A DNA stretch of 64,000 nucleotides from Streptomyces sp. NBC_00576 (GCF_036345175.1 NZ_CP107780.1:9982001-10046000); one strand, 5' to 3'. Counted from the stretch's first letter, positions 32,987 through 41,472 are shown. A program made the numbers and translations. Notes: a model not told the origin generated them from the sequence alone.

Positions 32987-33943
32987 ATGCACACCGACCT
33001 CGTGGCAGCGCTCGACATCGGCGGCACCAAGATCGCCGGAGCGCTGGTGGACGGCCACGGCCGGATCCTGCTGCGCGCACAGCGCCCGACGCCCGCGCGG
33101 GAGGACGGCGAGACCGTGATGCGGGCCGTCGAGGAGGTCCTCGCCGAGCTGACCGGCGCCCCGCTGTGGGGACGCGCGACAGCCGTCGGTATCGGCAGCG
33201 CGGGACCGGTGGACGCGTTGGCGGGCACGGTGAGCCCGGTGAACGTGCCCGGCTGGCGCGGCTATCCACTCGTCGCACGTGTCCGGGCCGCGACCGGTGG
33301 CCTGCCCGTCGAACTGATCGGCGACGGCGTGGCGATCACGGCGGCCGAACACTGGCAGGGCGCCGCCCGCGGCCACGACAACGCGCTGTGCATGGTCGTC
33401 TCGACCGGTGTCGGCGGCGGCCTGGTCCTCAACGGGCGACTGCACCCCGGCCCCACCGGCAACGCGGGCCACATCGGGCACATCAGCGTCGAGCTGGACG
33501 GTGACCCGTGCGCCTGCGGCTCCCGCGGCTGCGTGGAGCGCATTGCCAGCGGCCCCAACATCGCGCGCCGCGCACTGGCGAACGGCTGGCAGCCGGGCCC
33601 CGAGGGCGACATCTCGGCCGCCGCTGTGGCCGAGGCGGCGCGGGCCGGCGACCCGGTCGCCGTCGCCTCGTTCGAGCGCGCGGCCCAGGCGCTCGCTGCG
33701 GGCATCGCCGCCACCGCGACCCTCGTGGAGATCGACGTCGCCGTGATCGGCGGCGGCGTGGGCAAGGCCGGGGACATCCTGTTCACGCCCCTGCGCGCGG
33801 CGCTGAAGACCTACGCGACCCTGTCGTTCGTCCAGCACCTGGAGGTCGTACCGGCGCAGATGGGCACGGACGCGGGCCTGGTGGGCGCGGCAGCGGCGGC
33901 GCTGACGCGCAGGGCGGCCGACCCGGCTGAGGCGAGCGTCTGA
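32987..33943 (+). CDS. ROK-family sugar kinase (glucokinase-like)
   Basis: This 318-aa kinase has the ATP-binding AALDIGGTKIAGALVDGHG, the catalytic-base region VELIGDGVAITAAEHWQGAA (the usual NDAN is GDGV), GVGGGLVLNGRLHPGPTGNA, and the zinc site GHISVELDGDPCACGSRGCV with E following. No DNA-binding domain is present, so it is an enzyme and not a ROK repressor. It phosphorylates a hexose or amino sugar with ATP. The variant GDGV in place of (N/G)DAN is unusual: the catalytic Asp remains. It is divergent from LacI and ends at a strong terminator. Confidence 0.9.
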   Translation: MHTDLVAALDIGGTKIAGALVDGHGRILLRAQRPTPAREDGETVMRAVEEVLAELTGAPLWGRATAVGIGSAGPVDALAGTVSPVNVPGWRGYPLVARVRAATGGLPVELIGDGVAITAAEHWQGAARGHDNALCMVVSTGVGGGLVLNGRLHPGPTGNAGHIGHISVELDGDPCACGSRGCVERIASGPNIARRALANGWQPGPEGDISAAAVAEAARAGDPVAVASFERAAQALAAGIAATATLVEIDVAVIGGGVGKAGDILFTPLRAALKTYATLSFVQHLEVVPAQMGTDAGLVGAAAAALTRRAADPAEASV

Positions 33944-34001
33944 GAGCCACGAGCCGGTCGCCTGTTCCGGCGCGGGAAGCCGGTGAAGTGACGCGACCGG
34001 C

Positions 34002-34054
34002 AGGACCTCCTGGCGCAGCCGCGGTGCCGGGACCCGGCCGCGCCAGGAGGTCCT
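34002..34054. terminator. Strong hairpin terminator after the ROK kinase
   Basis: AGGACCTCCTGGCGC (34002-34016) and GCGCCAGGAGGTCCT (34040-34054) form a perfect 15-bp stem around a 23-base loop that itself folds (CCGGG/CCCGG). It serves both the ROK kinase gene and the convergent SnoaL-like gene. Confidence 0.9.
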
Positions 34055-34069
34055 TCATTCCGCGCGATG

Positions 34070-34504
34070 TCAGGCCGGCAGGGCGCCGAGCTGGCGCAGT
34101 TGCGCGAGGACGTCGACGACGCCCCGGATCTCGGCGATCCTCCCGTCGGCGAAGCGGACGATGAAGATCTCGCTGTAGGCGACGGTCCGTCCGGTCGGCG
34201 ACAGGCCCTGGTACTCGCCCCGGTGGGTCCCGGTCACCGTGTTCCTGGAGGCGACCTTGTCGCCTTCCGCGACCGTCTCCTCGACGGTGACGTGAATGTC
34301 GGGGAACGCGCGCAGGAGCACCTCCCACACCCGCTTCAGGGCCTCCGCTCCCGTCGCGCCCATCGGTACCGGCGCGTGGAAGAGCACGTCCGGTGCGACG
34401 AGCTCGTCGATGGCCTTCGAGATGATGTCCGGGTCGCCGCTGTTCACGGCGGAGTGGAGGCGGTTGAGAGTCGCTGTGTTGCTGGTTGCCCCGGCTGTCG
34501 ACAT
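34070..34504 (-). CDS. SnoaL-like/NTF2-fold ester cyclase family protein
   Basis: This 144-aa alpha+beta barrel protein has LNRLHSAVNSGDPDIISKAI, DELVAPDVLFHAPVPMG, LRAFPDIHVTVEETVAEGDK, VASRNTVTGTHRGEYQGLSP and EIFIVRFADGRIAEIRGVVD, the SnoaL polyketide-cyclase/ester-cyclase pattern. Most such isolated proteins have unknown small-molecule roles. The ATG at 34504 has AGAGGAG seven bases upstream; a longer frame is not supported. Confidence 0.88.
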   Translation of the reverse strand: MSTAGATSNTATLNRLHSAVNSGDPDIISKAIDELVAPDVLFHAPVPMGATGAEALKRVWEVLLRAFPDIHVTVEETVAEGDKVASRNTVTGTHRGEYQGLSPTGRTVAYSEIFIVRFADGRIAEIRGVVDVLAQLRQLGALPA

Positions 34505-34622
34505 GCTGTTGCTCCTCTGGTCTGCGGACGGTGCCTCAGAAGTAGGACGATGCGGCCGCCGGGAATGTGACGCGATACGCGAACGCCGTGACCCCCGCCC
34601 CGGTTCGGCAGTTGAACCGGGC

Positions 34623-34826
34623 ATGAAGAAGCGCAGCATGCTCGCCATCGCCTCCCTCGCCACCGGGTTCGTCGTCGCGGCGATCACCCCCTCCCACGGT
34701 CTCGGGGCCGACGCCCTCGGTGATCTGAGCGTGGACGACACGCTCAGCACTCTCGACCACACCGTCGCCAGCGACAGCCTGGCCGTGGACGAGGACGCGC
34801 TGGGAGGCGACAGCATCAACGGCTGA
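34623..34826 (+). CDS. Small secreted acidic protein
   Basis: This 67-aa open frame begins MKKRSMLAIASLATGFVVAA, a clear signal peptide, and the remaining ~40 residues are acidic and Ser/Asp/Leu-rich (GDLSVDDTLSTLDHTVASDS). It has no Cys and is not a chaplin or a known bacteriocin by eye. It is followed directly by a strong hairpin, which supports it as a real transcription unit. The ribosome-binding site is weak. Function unknown; it may be a small surface-associated protein. Confidence 0.65.
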   Translation: MKKRSMLAIASLATGFVVAAITPSHGLGADALGDLSVDDTLSTLDHTVASDSLAVDEDALGGDSING

Positions 34827-34844
34827 CGAGCCGGAAGTTGTCCG

Positions 34845-34885
34845 AGTGGCGCCGGTGTCCCGTGTGACGGGGCACCGGCGCCACT
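34845..34885 (+). terminator. Hairpin terminator after the small secreted protein gene
   Basis: AGTGGCGCCGGTG (34845-34857) and CACCGGCGCCACT (34873-34885) form a perfect 13-bp stem. Inner TCCCG/CGGGG pairing extends it. Confidence 0.85.
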
Positions 34886-34968
34886 GTGTCGGCGCCCTCA
34901 ACTGGATCTGGTTTCCGTGGCAGGGTGGAACGGGCAAGCCTCAGGGGTCCAACAGAAGAGGGGGAAAC

Positions 34969-36024
34969 GTGATCGTCTGGGTCAACGGCGCGTTCGGTGC
35001 GGGAAAGACCACCACCGCACGCGAACTGATCGAACTGATCCCGAACAGCACGCTCTTCGACCCCGAGGTCATCGGCGGGGCACTCGCACAACTGCTGCCG
35101 CCCAAGCGCCTCGCCGAGGTCGGCGACTTCCAGGCCCTGCCGATCTGGCGGCGGCTCGTCGTGGACACCGCGGCCGCCATGCTCGCAGAGCTCGGCGGCA
35201 CCCTCGTGGTGCCCATGACACTCCTTCGTCAGGAGTACCGTGACGAGATCTTCGGGGGTCTCGCCGCCCGCCGGATCACGGTCCGGCATGTGCTCCTAGC
35301 CCCGGCGGAAACGATCCTGCGCGAACGAATAGCCACCCGGGAGGTCCCACCGGACCTCCCGGACGCAGAGATACGCGTACGGCAGTGGTCGTACGACCAG
35401 ATAGAGCCGTACCGGACGGCGCTCGCCTCGTGGCTCACCGCCGACGCGCACCCGGTCGACACCAGCGCCCTCACCCCGTACGAGACGGCCGTACGGATCG
35501 CCGAAGCCGTCAGCGCCGGGACCGCGCCGGTGTGCGACATCGTGCAGACCCCGGAACCCACCGGCGAGACGGTGGCCTCCGGGGTCCTGCTCTTCGACGA
35601 GCAGGACCGGGTCCTGCTCGTCGACCCCACCTACAAGGCCGGCTGGGAGTTCCCCGGCGGCGTCGTCGAGCGGGGCGAGGCACCCGCGCGCGCGGGCATC
35701 CGTGAGGTCGCCGAGGAGACGGGCATCCACCTCACCGACGTACCCCGGCTCCTCGTCATCGACTGGGAGCCGCCCGCGCCCCCCGGCCACGGCGGGCTGC
35801 GCCTCCTCTTCGACGGCGGCCGGCTCGACAGTGCCGAGGCCACGCAAGTGTTGCTGCCCGGCCCCGAACTGCGGGGCTGGCGCTTCGTCACCGAGGAGGA
35901 GGCCGCCGGCCTGCTCCCTCCCGTCCGCTACGAGCGCCTGCGCGGGGCGCTGCGGGCGCGCGAGCGGGGCGCCGCCCTCTATCTGGAGGCGGGGGTGGCG
36001 GTGGGACAGGCCGAGGTGGAGTAG
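34969..36024 (+). CDS. P-loop ATPase/kinase fused to a Nudix hydrolase
   Basis: This 351-aa two-domain protein has an N-terminal ~180-residue P-loop domain with VNGAFGAGKTTTARELIELI (Walker A) and a lid-like region (HVLLAPAETILRERIATREV), similar to nucleotide or tunicamycin-resistance-type kinases. The C-terminal Nudix domain has a complete box: FPGGVVERGEAPARAGIREV then AEETGI (GX5EX7REUXEEXGU). GTG 34969 has AGAGGGGGA upstream. The fusion suggests coupled phosphorylation and hydrolysis of nucleotide-type substrates; the real substrate is unknown. It converges on the M20 gene (15-bp gap). Confidence 0.88.
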   Translation: MIVWVNGAFGAGKTTTARELIELIPNSTLFDPEVIGGALAQLLPPKRLAEVGDFQALPIWRRLVVDTAAAMLAELGGTLVVPMTLLRQEYRDEIFGGLAARRITVRHVLLAPAETILRERIATREVPPDLPDAEIRVRQWSYDQIEPYRTALASWLTADAHPVDTSALTPYETAVRIAEAVSAGTAPVCDIVQTPEPTGETVASGVLLFDEQDRVLLVDPTYKAGWEFPGGVVERGEAPARAGIREVAEETGIHLTDVPRLLVIDWEPPAPPGHGGLRLLFDGGRLDSAEATQVLLPGPELRGWRFVTEEEAAGLLPPVRYERLRGALRARERGAALYLEAGVAVGQAEVE

Positions 36025-36039
36025 CGGTTCCGGACGGGC

Positions 36040-37395
36040 TCAGGAGGCGGCGTAGTTCCGGAGGAACAGGGCCTCTGTCACCGACAGGCGCTCCAGTTCC
36101 TCCGGGGACACGCTCTCGTTCACCGCGTGGATCTGGGCCTCCGGCTCGCTCAGGCCGATCAGCAGGATCTCGGCCTGCGGGTAGAGCGACGCGAGCGTGT
36201 TGCAGAGGGGGATCGAGCCGCCCTGGCCGGCGTACTGCATCTCCTCGCCCGGATACGCGACCGCCATGGCCTCGGCCATCGCCGCGTACGCAGGGCTGGC
36301 GGTGTCGGCGCGGAACGGCTGGCCCTGGCCGATCTGCTCCATGCTCACCCGCGCGCCCCACGGCGTGTGCGCCGTCAGATGCGCCTCCAGGAGCTTGGTC
36401 GCCGCCGCCGCGTCCACGCCCGGCGGCACCCGCAGGCTGACCAGCGCGCGGGCGCTCGCCTGCACGGACGGGGTGGCGCCGACCACCGGCGGGCAGTCGA
36501 TGCCCAGGACCGTGACCGCCGGGCGCGACCAGATCCGGTCGGCGACCGGGCCGGAGCCGATCAGCTCCACTCCGTCGAGCACCTTGGCGTCCGTGCGGAA
36601 CTGCTCCTCGTCGTACTGGAGCCCGTCCCACGACGCCTCGTCCGTCAGCCCGTCGACCGTCGTCGAACCGTCCTTTGCCCGCAGCGAGTCGAGTACGCGG
36701 ATCAACGCACCCAGCGCGTCGGGCGCGGCCCCGCCGAACTGGCCCGAGTGGAGGTTGCCCTCAAGGGTGTCGATGCGGACCCGCAGCATGGTCATGCCGC
36801 GCAGGGTCGAGGTGACCGTCGGCAGACCGACCCGGAAGTTGCCTGCGTCGCCGATGACGATCGTGTCGGCGGCGAGCAGCTCCGGGTGTTCCTCGGCGTA
36901 CCGCTGCAGCCCGCCCGTGCCCATTTCCTCCGAACCCTCGGCGATCACCTTGACGTTGACCGGGACGCCGCCGTTCGCCTGGAGGGCGCGCAGCGCGAGC
37001 AGGTGCATGATGACGCCGCCCTTGCAGTCGGCGGCGCCGCGCCCGTACCAGCGGCCGTCGCGCTCGGTCAGCTCGAACGGCGGGCTCACCCAGCCGGCCT
37101 CGTCGAGCGGCGGCTGCACGTCGTAGTGGGCGTAGAGGAGGACGGTCTTCGCGCCCTCGGGGCCGGGCAGGAAGCCGTACACCGACTGTGTGCCGTCGGG
37201 GGTGTCGAGCAGGGCCACGTCCTGGAACCCGTCGGCGCGCAGCGCGTCGGCGACCCAGTTCGCGGCGGCCTCGCTCTCGCTCCTCGGGAACTGCTCGAAG
37301 TCCGCCACCGACTTGAACGCCACCAGTTCGGTGAGCTCCGCCCGGGCCCTCGGTATGAGGGAGGCGACGGTCTCGGCGACCGGATTCGAGGACAT
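36040..37395 (-). CDS. M20-family zinc peptidase (dipeptidase-like)
   Basis: This 451-aa cytoplasmic metallopeptidase has LLYAHYDVQPPLDEAGWVSP with the first His and Asp ligands, RWYGRGAADCKGGVIMHLLA with the bridging Asp, and KVIAEGSEEMGTGGLQRYA with the catalytic Glu pair. A dimerisation (lid) domain follows, ending near GQPFRADTASPAYAAMA, and the last His is in EAQIHAVNESV. The group hydrolyses dipeptides or N-acyl amino acids. The ATG at 37395 has AAGGAG upstream. It ends convergent with the P-loop/Nudix gene. Confidence 0.92.
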   Translation of the reverse strand: MSSNPVAETVASLIPRARAELTELVAFKSVADFEQFPRSESEAAANWVADALRADGFQDVALLDTPDGTQSVYGFLPGPEGAKTVLLYAHYDVQPPLDEAGWVSPPFELTERDGRWYGRGAADCKGGVIMHLLALRALQANGGVPVNVKVIAEGSEEMGTGGLQRYAEEHPELLAADTIVIGDAGNFRVGLPTVTSTLRGMTMLRVRIDTLEGNLHSGQFGGAAPDALGALIRVLDSLRAKDGSTTVDGLTDEASWDGLQYDEEQFRTDAKVLDGVELIGSGPVADRIWSRPAVTVLGIDCPPVVGATPSVQASARALVSLRVPPGVDAAAATKLLEAHLTAHTPWGARVSMEQIGQGQPFRADTASPAYAAMAEAMAVAYPGEEMQYAGQGGSIPLCNTLASLYPQAEILLIGLSEPEAQIHAVNESVSPEELERLSVTEALFLRNYAAS

Positions 37396-37507
37396 GGGCA
37401 CGCTCCTTGTGGGTGCGACGTTGTAGCGAGAGAAGTCCTGTGATCCTCCCACAGCGGACTGTGGCGACGCCCGCCGTAGGATGCGGAGGAACAGGTGCGG
37501 CAGGCGG

Positions 37508-38740
37508 ATGGATCAGGAGCAGCAGACCATCGTGAGCAGCGAGAACTCTTCGGCGGACGACGTGGCGCAGGTGTGGGACGTCGTTGTGGTGGGCGCGGGA
37601 CCCGCGGGGGCTTCGGCCGCATATGCGGCGGCAGTCGCGGGCCGCAGTGTGCTGTTGCTGGAGAAAGCGGAACTGCCGCGCTACAAGACGTGCGGCGGTG
37701 GGATCATCGGGCCTTCGCGGGACTCCCTGCCGCCCGGTTTCGAACTGCCCTTCCAGGACCGGGTGCACGCGGTCACGTTCTCCAACAACGGCCGCTTCAC
37801 CCGCACCCGCCGCTCCAAGCAGATGCTCTTCGGCCTGATCAACCGGCCGGAGTTCGACCAGCAGCTCGTCGAGCACGCCCAGAAAGCGGGCGCCGAGCTG
37901 CGTACGGGCGTCACCGTGACGCGGGTCGAGCAGCACGGCTCGGCGGTGCCGGACCGGCGGACGGTCGCCGTCGTCCTGCAGGGCGGCGAGACCGTGCTCG
38001 CTCGCGCGGTCGTGGGCGCGGACGGCAGCGCCAGCCGCATAGGAGCACACGTCGGGGTGAAACTCGACCAGGTGGATCTCGGCCTGGAGGCGGAGATCCC
38101 GGTGCCTCAGACCGTCGCCGAGGACTGGCAGGGGCGGGTGCTCATCGACTGGGGCCCGATGCCGGGCAGTTACGGCTGGGTGTTCCCCAAGGGGGACACA
38201 CTGACGGTGGGCGTGATCTCGGCGCGTGGTGAGGGCGCGGCCACGAAGCGGTACCTGGAGGACTTCATCGCCCGGCTGGGACTGGCCGGCTTCGAACCGA
38301 GCATCTCCTCCGGCCATCTGACGCGCTGCCGCGCCGACGACTCGCCGCTCTCCCGCGGCCGGGTGCTGGTGTGCGGGGACGCGGCGGGCCTGCTGGAGCC
38401 GTGGACCCGCGAGGGCATCTCGTTCGCGCTGCGCTCGGGGCGGCTCGCGGGGGAGTGGGCCGTACGGATCGCGGAGGCGAACGATGCCGTGGACACGCGC
38501 CGTCAGGCCCTGAACTACGCGTTCGCGATCAAGGCGGGGCTCGGCGTCGAGATGGCCGTCGGCCGGAGCATGCTGAAGGCGTTCGAGCGGCGCCCCGGCA
38601 TCTTCCACGCTGCCCTGACCGGCTTCCGCCCCGCGTGGAACGCCTTCCGGGACATCACGCGCGGCTCCACCTCACTCGGCGAACTGGTGCGCAGCCACCC
38701 CATGGCCGGGCGCGCCCTGACCGTGCTCGACAGGCCCTGA
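37508..38740 (+). CDS. Geranylgeranyl reductase-family FAD oxidoreductase
   Basis: This ~410-aa flavoprotein has WDVVVVGAGPAGASAAYAAA (FAD), the family hallmark LPRYKTCGGGI, VVGADGSASRIGAHVGVKL and the C-terminal FAD motif VCGDAAGLLEPWTREGISFA. Relatives saturate isoprenoid tails, including menaquinone side chains and archaeal-type lipids. The substrate here is not assignable, but menaquinone reduction is plausible in Streptomyces. The start is ATG 37508; GTG 37532 with AGGAG further upstream is an alternative. Confidence 0.88.
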   Translation: MDQEQQTIVSSENSSADDVAQVWDVVVVGAGPAGASAAYAAAVAGRSVLLLEKAELPRYKTCGGGIIGPSRDSLPPGFELPFQDRVHAVTFSNNGRFTRTRRSKQMLFGLINRPEFDQQLVEHAQKAGAELRTGVTVTRVEQHGSAVPDRRTVAVVLQGGETVLARAVVGADGSASRIGAHVGVKLDQVDLGLEAEIPVPQTVAEDWQGRVLIDWGPMPGSYGWVFPKGDTLTVGVISARGEGAATKRYLEDFIARLGLAGFEPSISSGHLTRCRADDSPLSRGRVLVCGDAAGLLEPWTREGISFALRSGRLAGEWAVRIAEANDAVDTRRQALNYAFAIKAGLGVEMAVGRSMLKAFERRPGIFHAALTGFRPAWNAFRDITRGSTSLGELVRSHPMAGRALTVLDRP

Positions 38741-38765
38741 ACGCCGTACAGGTCCTGCGGAGTGT

Positions 38766-39221
38766 TCACGGCTTGACGGTGATCCGGAAGACGGGGTGCT
38801 TCGGCGCGGCGGCGAGCAGTTCCTCGTCGGTGGAGTTCACGTCGACGTCGCCGAAGAAGCGCCCTACCTCCCAGCCCCACTTCTTGAGGTAGGTGCGCAG
38901 TACGACCGGCTTCTCCGCGTCGGGCAGCTCGACCGCGGTGAACTCCTGGACGCGGCGGCCGACCTTGAGCCGTCCGCCGCCGGCGGCGCGCATGTTCCGC
39001 ACCCATTCGGAGTGGCCGCGCGCCGAGACGAGGTACGGGCCGCCCTCGTACGGGAGCGGGTTGACGGGCACCCCGCGCCATTCGCCGCTCTTGCGGCCGA
39101 GTACGGAGAGTTCGGCGGTGCCCATGAGGCTGACGCCGTGGCGTGCGAGCCATCCGATGAACCCGTTCATGGCCTTGTCGAACGCCTTGGGCTTCACGTA
39201 GTGGGCTGACGACGACGGCAT
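38766..39221 (-). CDS. Deazaflavin (F420)-dependent nitroreductase-family protein
   Basis: This 151-aa split-barrel protein belongs to the DUF385/Ddn family that uses F420H2 to reduce quinones or nitro compounds. Motifs: GTAELSVLGRKSGEWRGVPV (F420 phosphate region), GGPYLVSARGHSEWVRNMRA and VGRRVQEFTAVELPD. ATG 39221 has AGGAGG ideally placed. It is divergent from a TetR regulator over a 191-bp gap packed with palindromes, so it is the probable main target of that regulator. Confidence 0.9.
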   Translation of the reverse strand: MPSSSAHYVKPKAFDKAMNGFIGWLARHGVSLMGTAELSVLGRKSGEWRGVPVNPLPYEGGPYLVSARGHSEWVRNMRAAGGGRLKVGRRVQEFTAVELPDAEKPVVLRTYLKKWGWEVGRFFGDVDVNSTDEELLAAAPKHPVFRITVKP

Positions 39222-39270
39222 GGTGTCCTCCTGGACTTCTGGAACCGGAACCCTGGCATCAGGGAACGCG

Positions 39271-39423
39271 GGAGCACTGCTTGCGAGAGCACTGCTCTCG
39301 CTTGAGAGCAGTCTGCCGGAGATCGGTGATCCAAAGCAAGAGCACTGCTCTCTTTTTAGTTCAGTGCTCTCGTTTGTGTGCACTGCTCTGAAAACATGGA
39401 ACACTCGCATCCATGAGCAGTGC
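39271..39423. promoter_or_regulatory. Array of AGAGCAnTGCTCT palindromes between nitroreductase and TetR genes
   Basis: Five copies of a GAGCAnTGCTC-type dyad are visible: GGAGCACTGCTT (about 39271-39282), a perfect 19-mer GCGAGAGCACTGCTCTCGC (39283-39301), AGAGCACTGCTCT (39339-39351), GTGCACTGCTCT (39378-39389) and GAGCAGTGCAC inside the TetR coding start (39415-39425). The last three centres are 37-38 bp apart and the first two 15 bp apart. This is a probable multi-site TetR operator. Confidence 0.8.
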
Positions 39424-40132
39424 ACAAGGAGCCCGCGCCCGCGCCCGGATCGAAGTCACCTCGGCGATCAAGGACGAGGCACGCAGACAGCTCGCGGCGG
39501 AAGGCGCCGCCAGACTCTCCCTGCGGGCCGTCGCCCGCGAGCTCGGCGTGGTCTCCTCCGCGCTGTACCGCTACTTCCCCAGCCGTGACGACCTGCTGAC
39601 CGCTCTCATCATCGACGCCTACGACTCCATGGGCGAGACCGCGGAGGCCGCCCACGCCGCCGTCGCGGGCACCGGATCGCTGCGGCGCTGGGTCACGGTG
39701 TGCGAGGCGGTGCGCGGCTGGGCGCTCGCCCATCCCCACGAGTACGCGCTGATCTACGGTTCGCCGGTCCCCGGCTACAAGGCGCCCGACACGACGGTGC
39801 CGTCCGCCTCCCGCGTCGGCCTGCTGCTGAGCGCCATCGTGCGCGACGCCCACCGTGGCGTCGGCGTTGCGAGGACCCCGATCCCCGCCGAACTGCGCCC
39901 CGAGGCCGAGCGGTTGGGCGCCGACCTCGCCCCCGACCTGCCGCCGGAGGTGGCGGTGGCGCTCGTCGCGGCCTGGGCCCAGCTGTACGGGCTGATCGGG
40001 TTCGAGCTGTTCGGTCAGTTCAACCGGGTGGTGGAGGACCGGGAGACGTTCTTCCGGTATTCCGTGAGCCGGATCGCCCATGGGGTGGGGCTGGTGTTCC
40101 CGGAGAAGGAGCAGGAGCAAGGGCGGGTGTAG
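39413..40132 (+). CDS. TetR/AcrR-family regulator with WHG C-terminal domain
   Basis: This 239-aa regulator has a TetR HTH (SLRAVARELGVVSSALYRYF then PSRDDLLTALI) and a C-terminal ligand domain with a WHG-type segment (VCEAVRGWALAHPHEYALIY). It probably represses the divergent nitroreductase gene and its own gene through the palindrome array, one copy of which lies in its first codons. The ATG at 39413 is preceded by CGCATCC with no clear Shine-Dalgarno sequence, so a leaderless or weakly initiated mRNA is possible. Confidence 0.92.
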   Translation: MSSAQGARARARIEVTSAIKDEARRQLAAEGAARLSLRAVARELGVVSSALYRYFPSRDDLLTALIIDAYDSMGETAEAAHAAVAGTGSLRRWVTVCEAVRGWALAHPHEYALIYGSPVPGYKAPDTTVPSASRVGLLLSAIVRDAHRGVGVARTPIPAELRPEAERLGADLAPDLPPEVAVALVAAWAQLYGLIGFELFGQFNRVVEDRETFFRYSVSRIAHGVGLVFPEKEQEQGRV

Positions 40133-40155
40133 GAGAGGGGCGGCGGCCCCGGCCG

Positions 40156-40212
40156 CGTACTCCCCGGGGAGTACGGGTGATCACCTCGCCCGGCGGACGC
40201 CGTCGCCGGGCG
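40156..40212 (+). promoter_or_regulatory. Palindrome and hairpin upstream of the two-component operon
   Basis: CGTACTCCCCGGGGAGTACG (40156-40175) is a perfect 20-bp palindrome. A second dyad CGCCCGGCG/CGCCGGGCG (40187-40195 and 40204-40212) follows. The first has the form of a response-regulator box and lies 58 bp before the kinase start, consistent with autoregulation. Confidence 0.65.
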
Positions 40213-40233
40213 GTGCCGTCTAGCGTGGCGGAC

Positions 40234-41472
40234 ATGGACGAGCAGCGCGTGCGCGGGGGCGGCCCGCCTCGATGGTGGGGGCGTGGTGACGGTGAGGGCG
40301 GTGAGGGCCGGCCCGATGCGGACGGGGGCGTCGGCCGGTGGCCCTGGCGGTCCACCGTACTGCTGACCGTCTTCGTGCTCGTCGGCTCGAAGTTCGCCGC
40401 CGACCAGCAGGCGGGTGACCGCGCCCACCTGGACCTCTTCGCGCGTGTCCTGCTCGTCGCCGGTTCGGGACTGCTGCTCTGGCGGCAGCGGCGCCCGGTG
40501 CTCGTGGTCTTCGGCACCGCCACGGCGGCCATGGTCTATCTCGGCGCGGGATACCCGTACGGGCCGGTGTTCCTGACCGTGGCCCTGGGCTGCTTCAGCG
40601 CTGTCGTCGCCGGGCACCGGAAGGCTGCGTGGGCGGCCGTCGGGATGCTCTGGGCCGGGCACGTACTGATCGCGCACTGGCTGTACCGATGGCTTCCGCC
40701 GTCCGGGGACAAGGCCGCCTCCTGGGGGCAGGAGATCGTCGTCGCAGCCTGGGTGGTGGCCATCGTGGCGGTCGCCGAGCTGGTCCGGGTACGGCGGGAG
40801 CAGTGGGACCGGGAGCGGGCCGAGCGTGCCCAGGCCGCCCGGCGGCGCGCCGACGAGGAGCGGCTGCGGATCGCGCGTGAGCTGCACGACGTACTCGCCC
40901 ACAGTATTTCGGTCATCAACGTGCAGGCCGGGGTCGGTCTCGCGCTGCTCGACTCCGACCCCGAGCAGGCCCGCACCGCGCTCACCACCATCAAGGCGGC
41001 CAGCAAGGAGGCGCTCGGGGAGGTGCGTCAGGTGCTCGACACCCTGCGTACGCCGGGGGACGCGCCGCGCGCTCCGGCGCCCGGTCTTGACCGCCTGTCC
41101 GAGCTGGTGGAGCAGGCGGCCGGGGCGGGGCTGACCGTCGAGGTGCGGGGCACGGTCCCGAAGCTGTCGCCGGGTGCCGATCTCGCCGCCTTCCGGATCG
41201 TTCAGGAGGCCCTCACCAATGTCGTACGGCACTCCGGTTCGCGCCGCGCGCGCGTGCAGGTCGATGTCGACGAAGCGGACGGCGCCCTGCGGCTGCGCGT
41301 CGACGACGACGGGCCCGCGACCGGCGCCGACGCGGGTGGCAGCGGGAACGGGCTGGCCGGGATGCGGGAGCGGGCCGCCGCCCTCGGTGGCACCATCGAG
41401 GCGGGGCCGCGCGCGGACGGCGGTTTCCGGGTGCTGGCCGTGCTGCCGATCAGGGTGAAGGAGGACCGGTGA
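40234..41472 (+). CDS. NarL-type sensor histidine kinase
   Basis: This 412-aa membrane kinase has a disordered N-terminal head, about five membrane helices (STVLLTVFVLVGSKFAA to EIVVAAWVVAIVAVAEL), a HisKA_3 dimerisation domain with phospho-acceptor ELHDVLAHSISVINVQAGVG, and a HATPase domain (VQEALTNVVRHS and GNGLAGMRERAAALGG). No large extracellular loop is seen, so the signal is probably within or at the membrane. Its stop overlaps the response-regulator start (GTGA), which supports co-translation. The start is ATG 40234. Confidence 0.93.
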   Translation: MDEQRVRGGGPPRWWGRGDGEGGEGRPDADGGVGRWPWRSTVLLTVFVLVGSKFAADQQAGDRAHLDLFARVLLVAGSGLLLWRQRRPVLVVFGTATAAMVYLGAGYPYGPVFLTVALGCFSAVVAGHRKAAWAAVGMLWAGHVLIAHWLYRWLPPSGDKAASWGQEIVVAAWVVAIVAVAELVRVRREQWDRERAERAQAARRRADEERLRIARELHDVLAHSISVINVQAGVGLALLDSDPEQARTALTTIKAASKEALGEVRQVLDTLRTPGDAPRAPAPGLDRLSELVEQAAGAGLTVEVRGTVPKLSPGADLAAFRIVQEALTNVVRHSGSRRARVQVDVDEADGALRLRVDDDGPATGADAGGSGNGLAGMRERAAALGGTIEAGPRADGGFRVLAVLPIRVKEDR

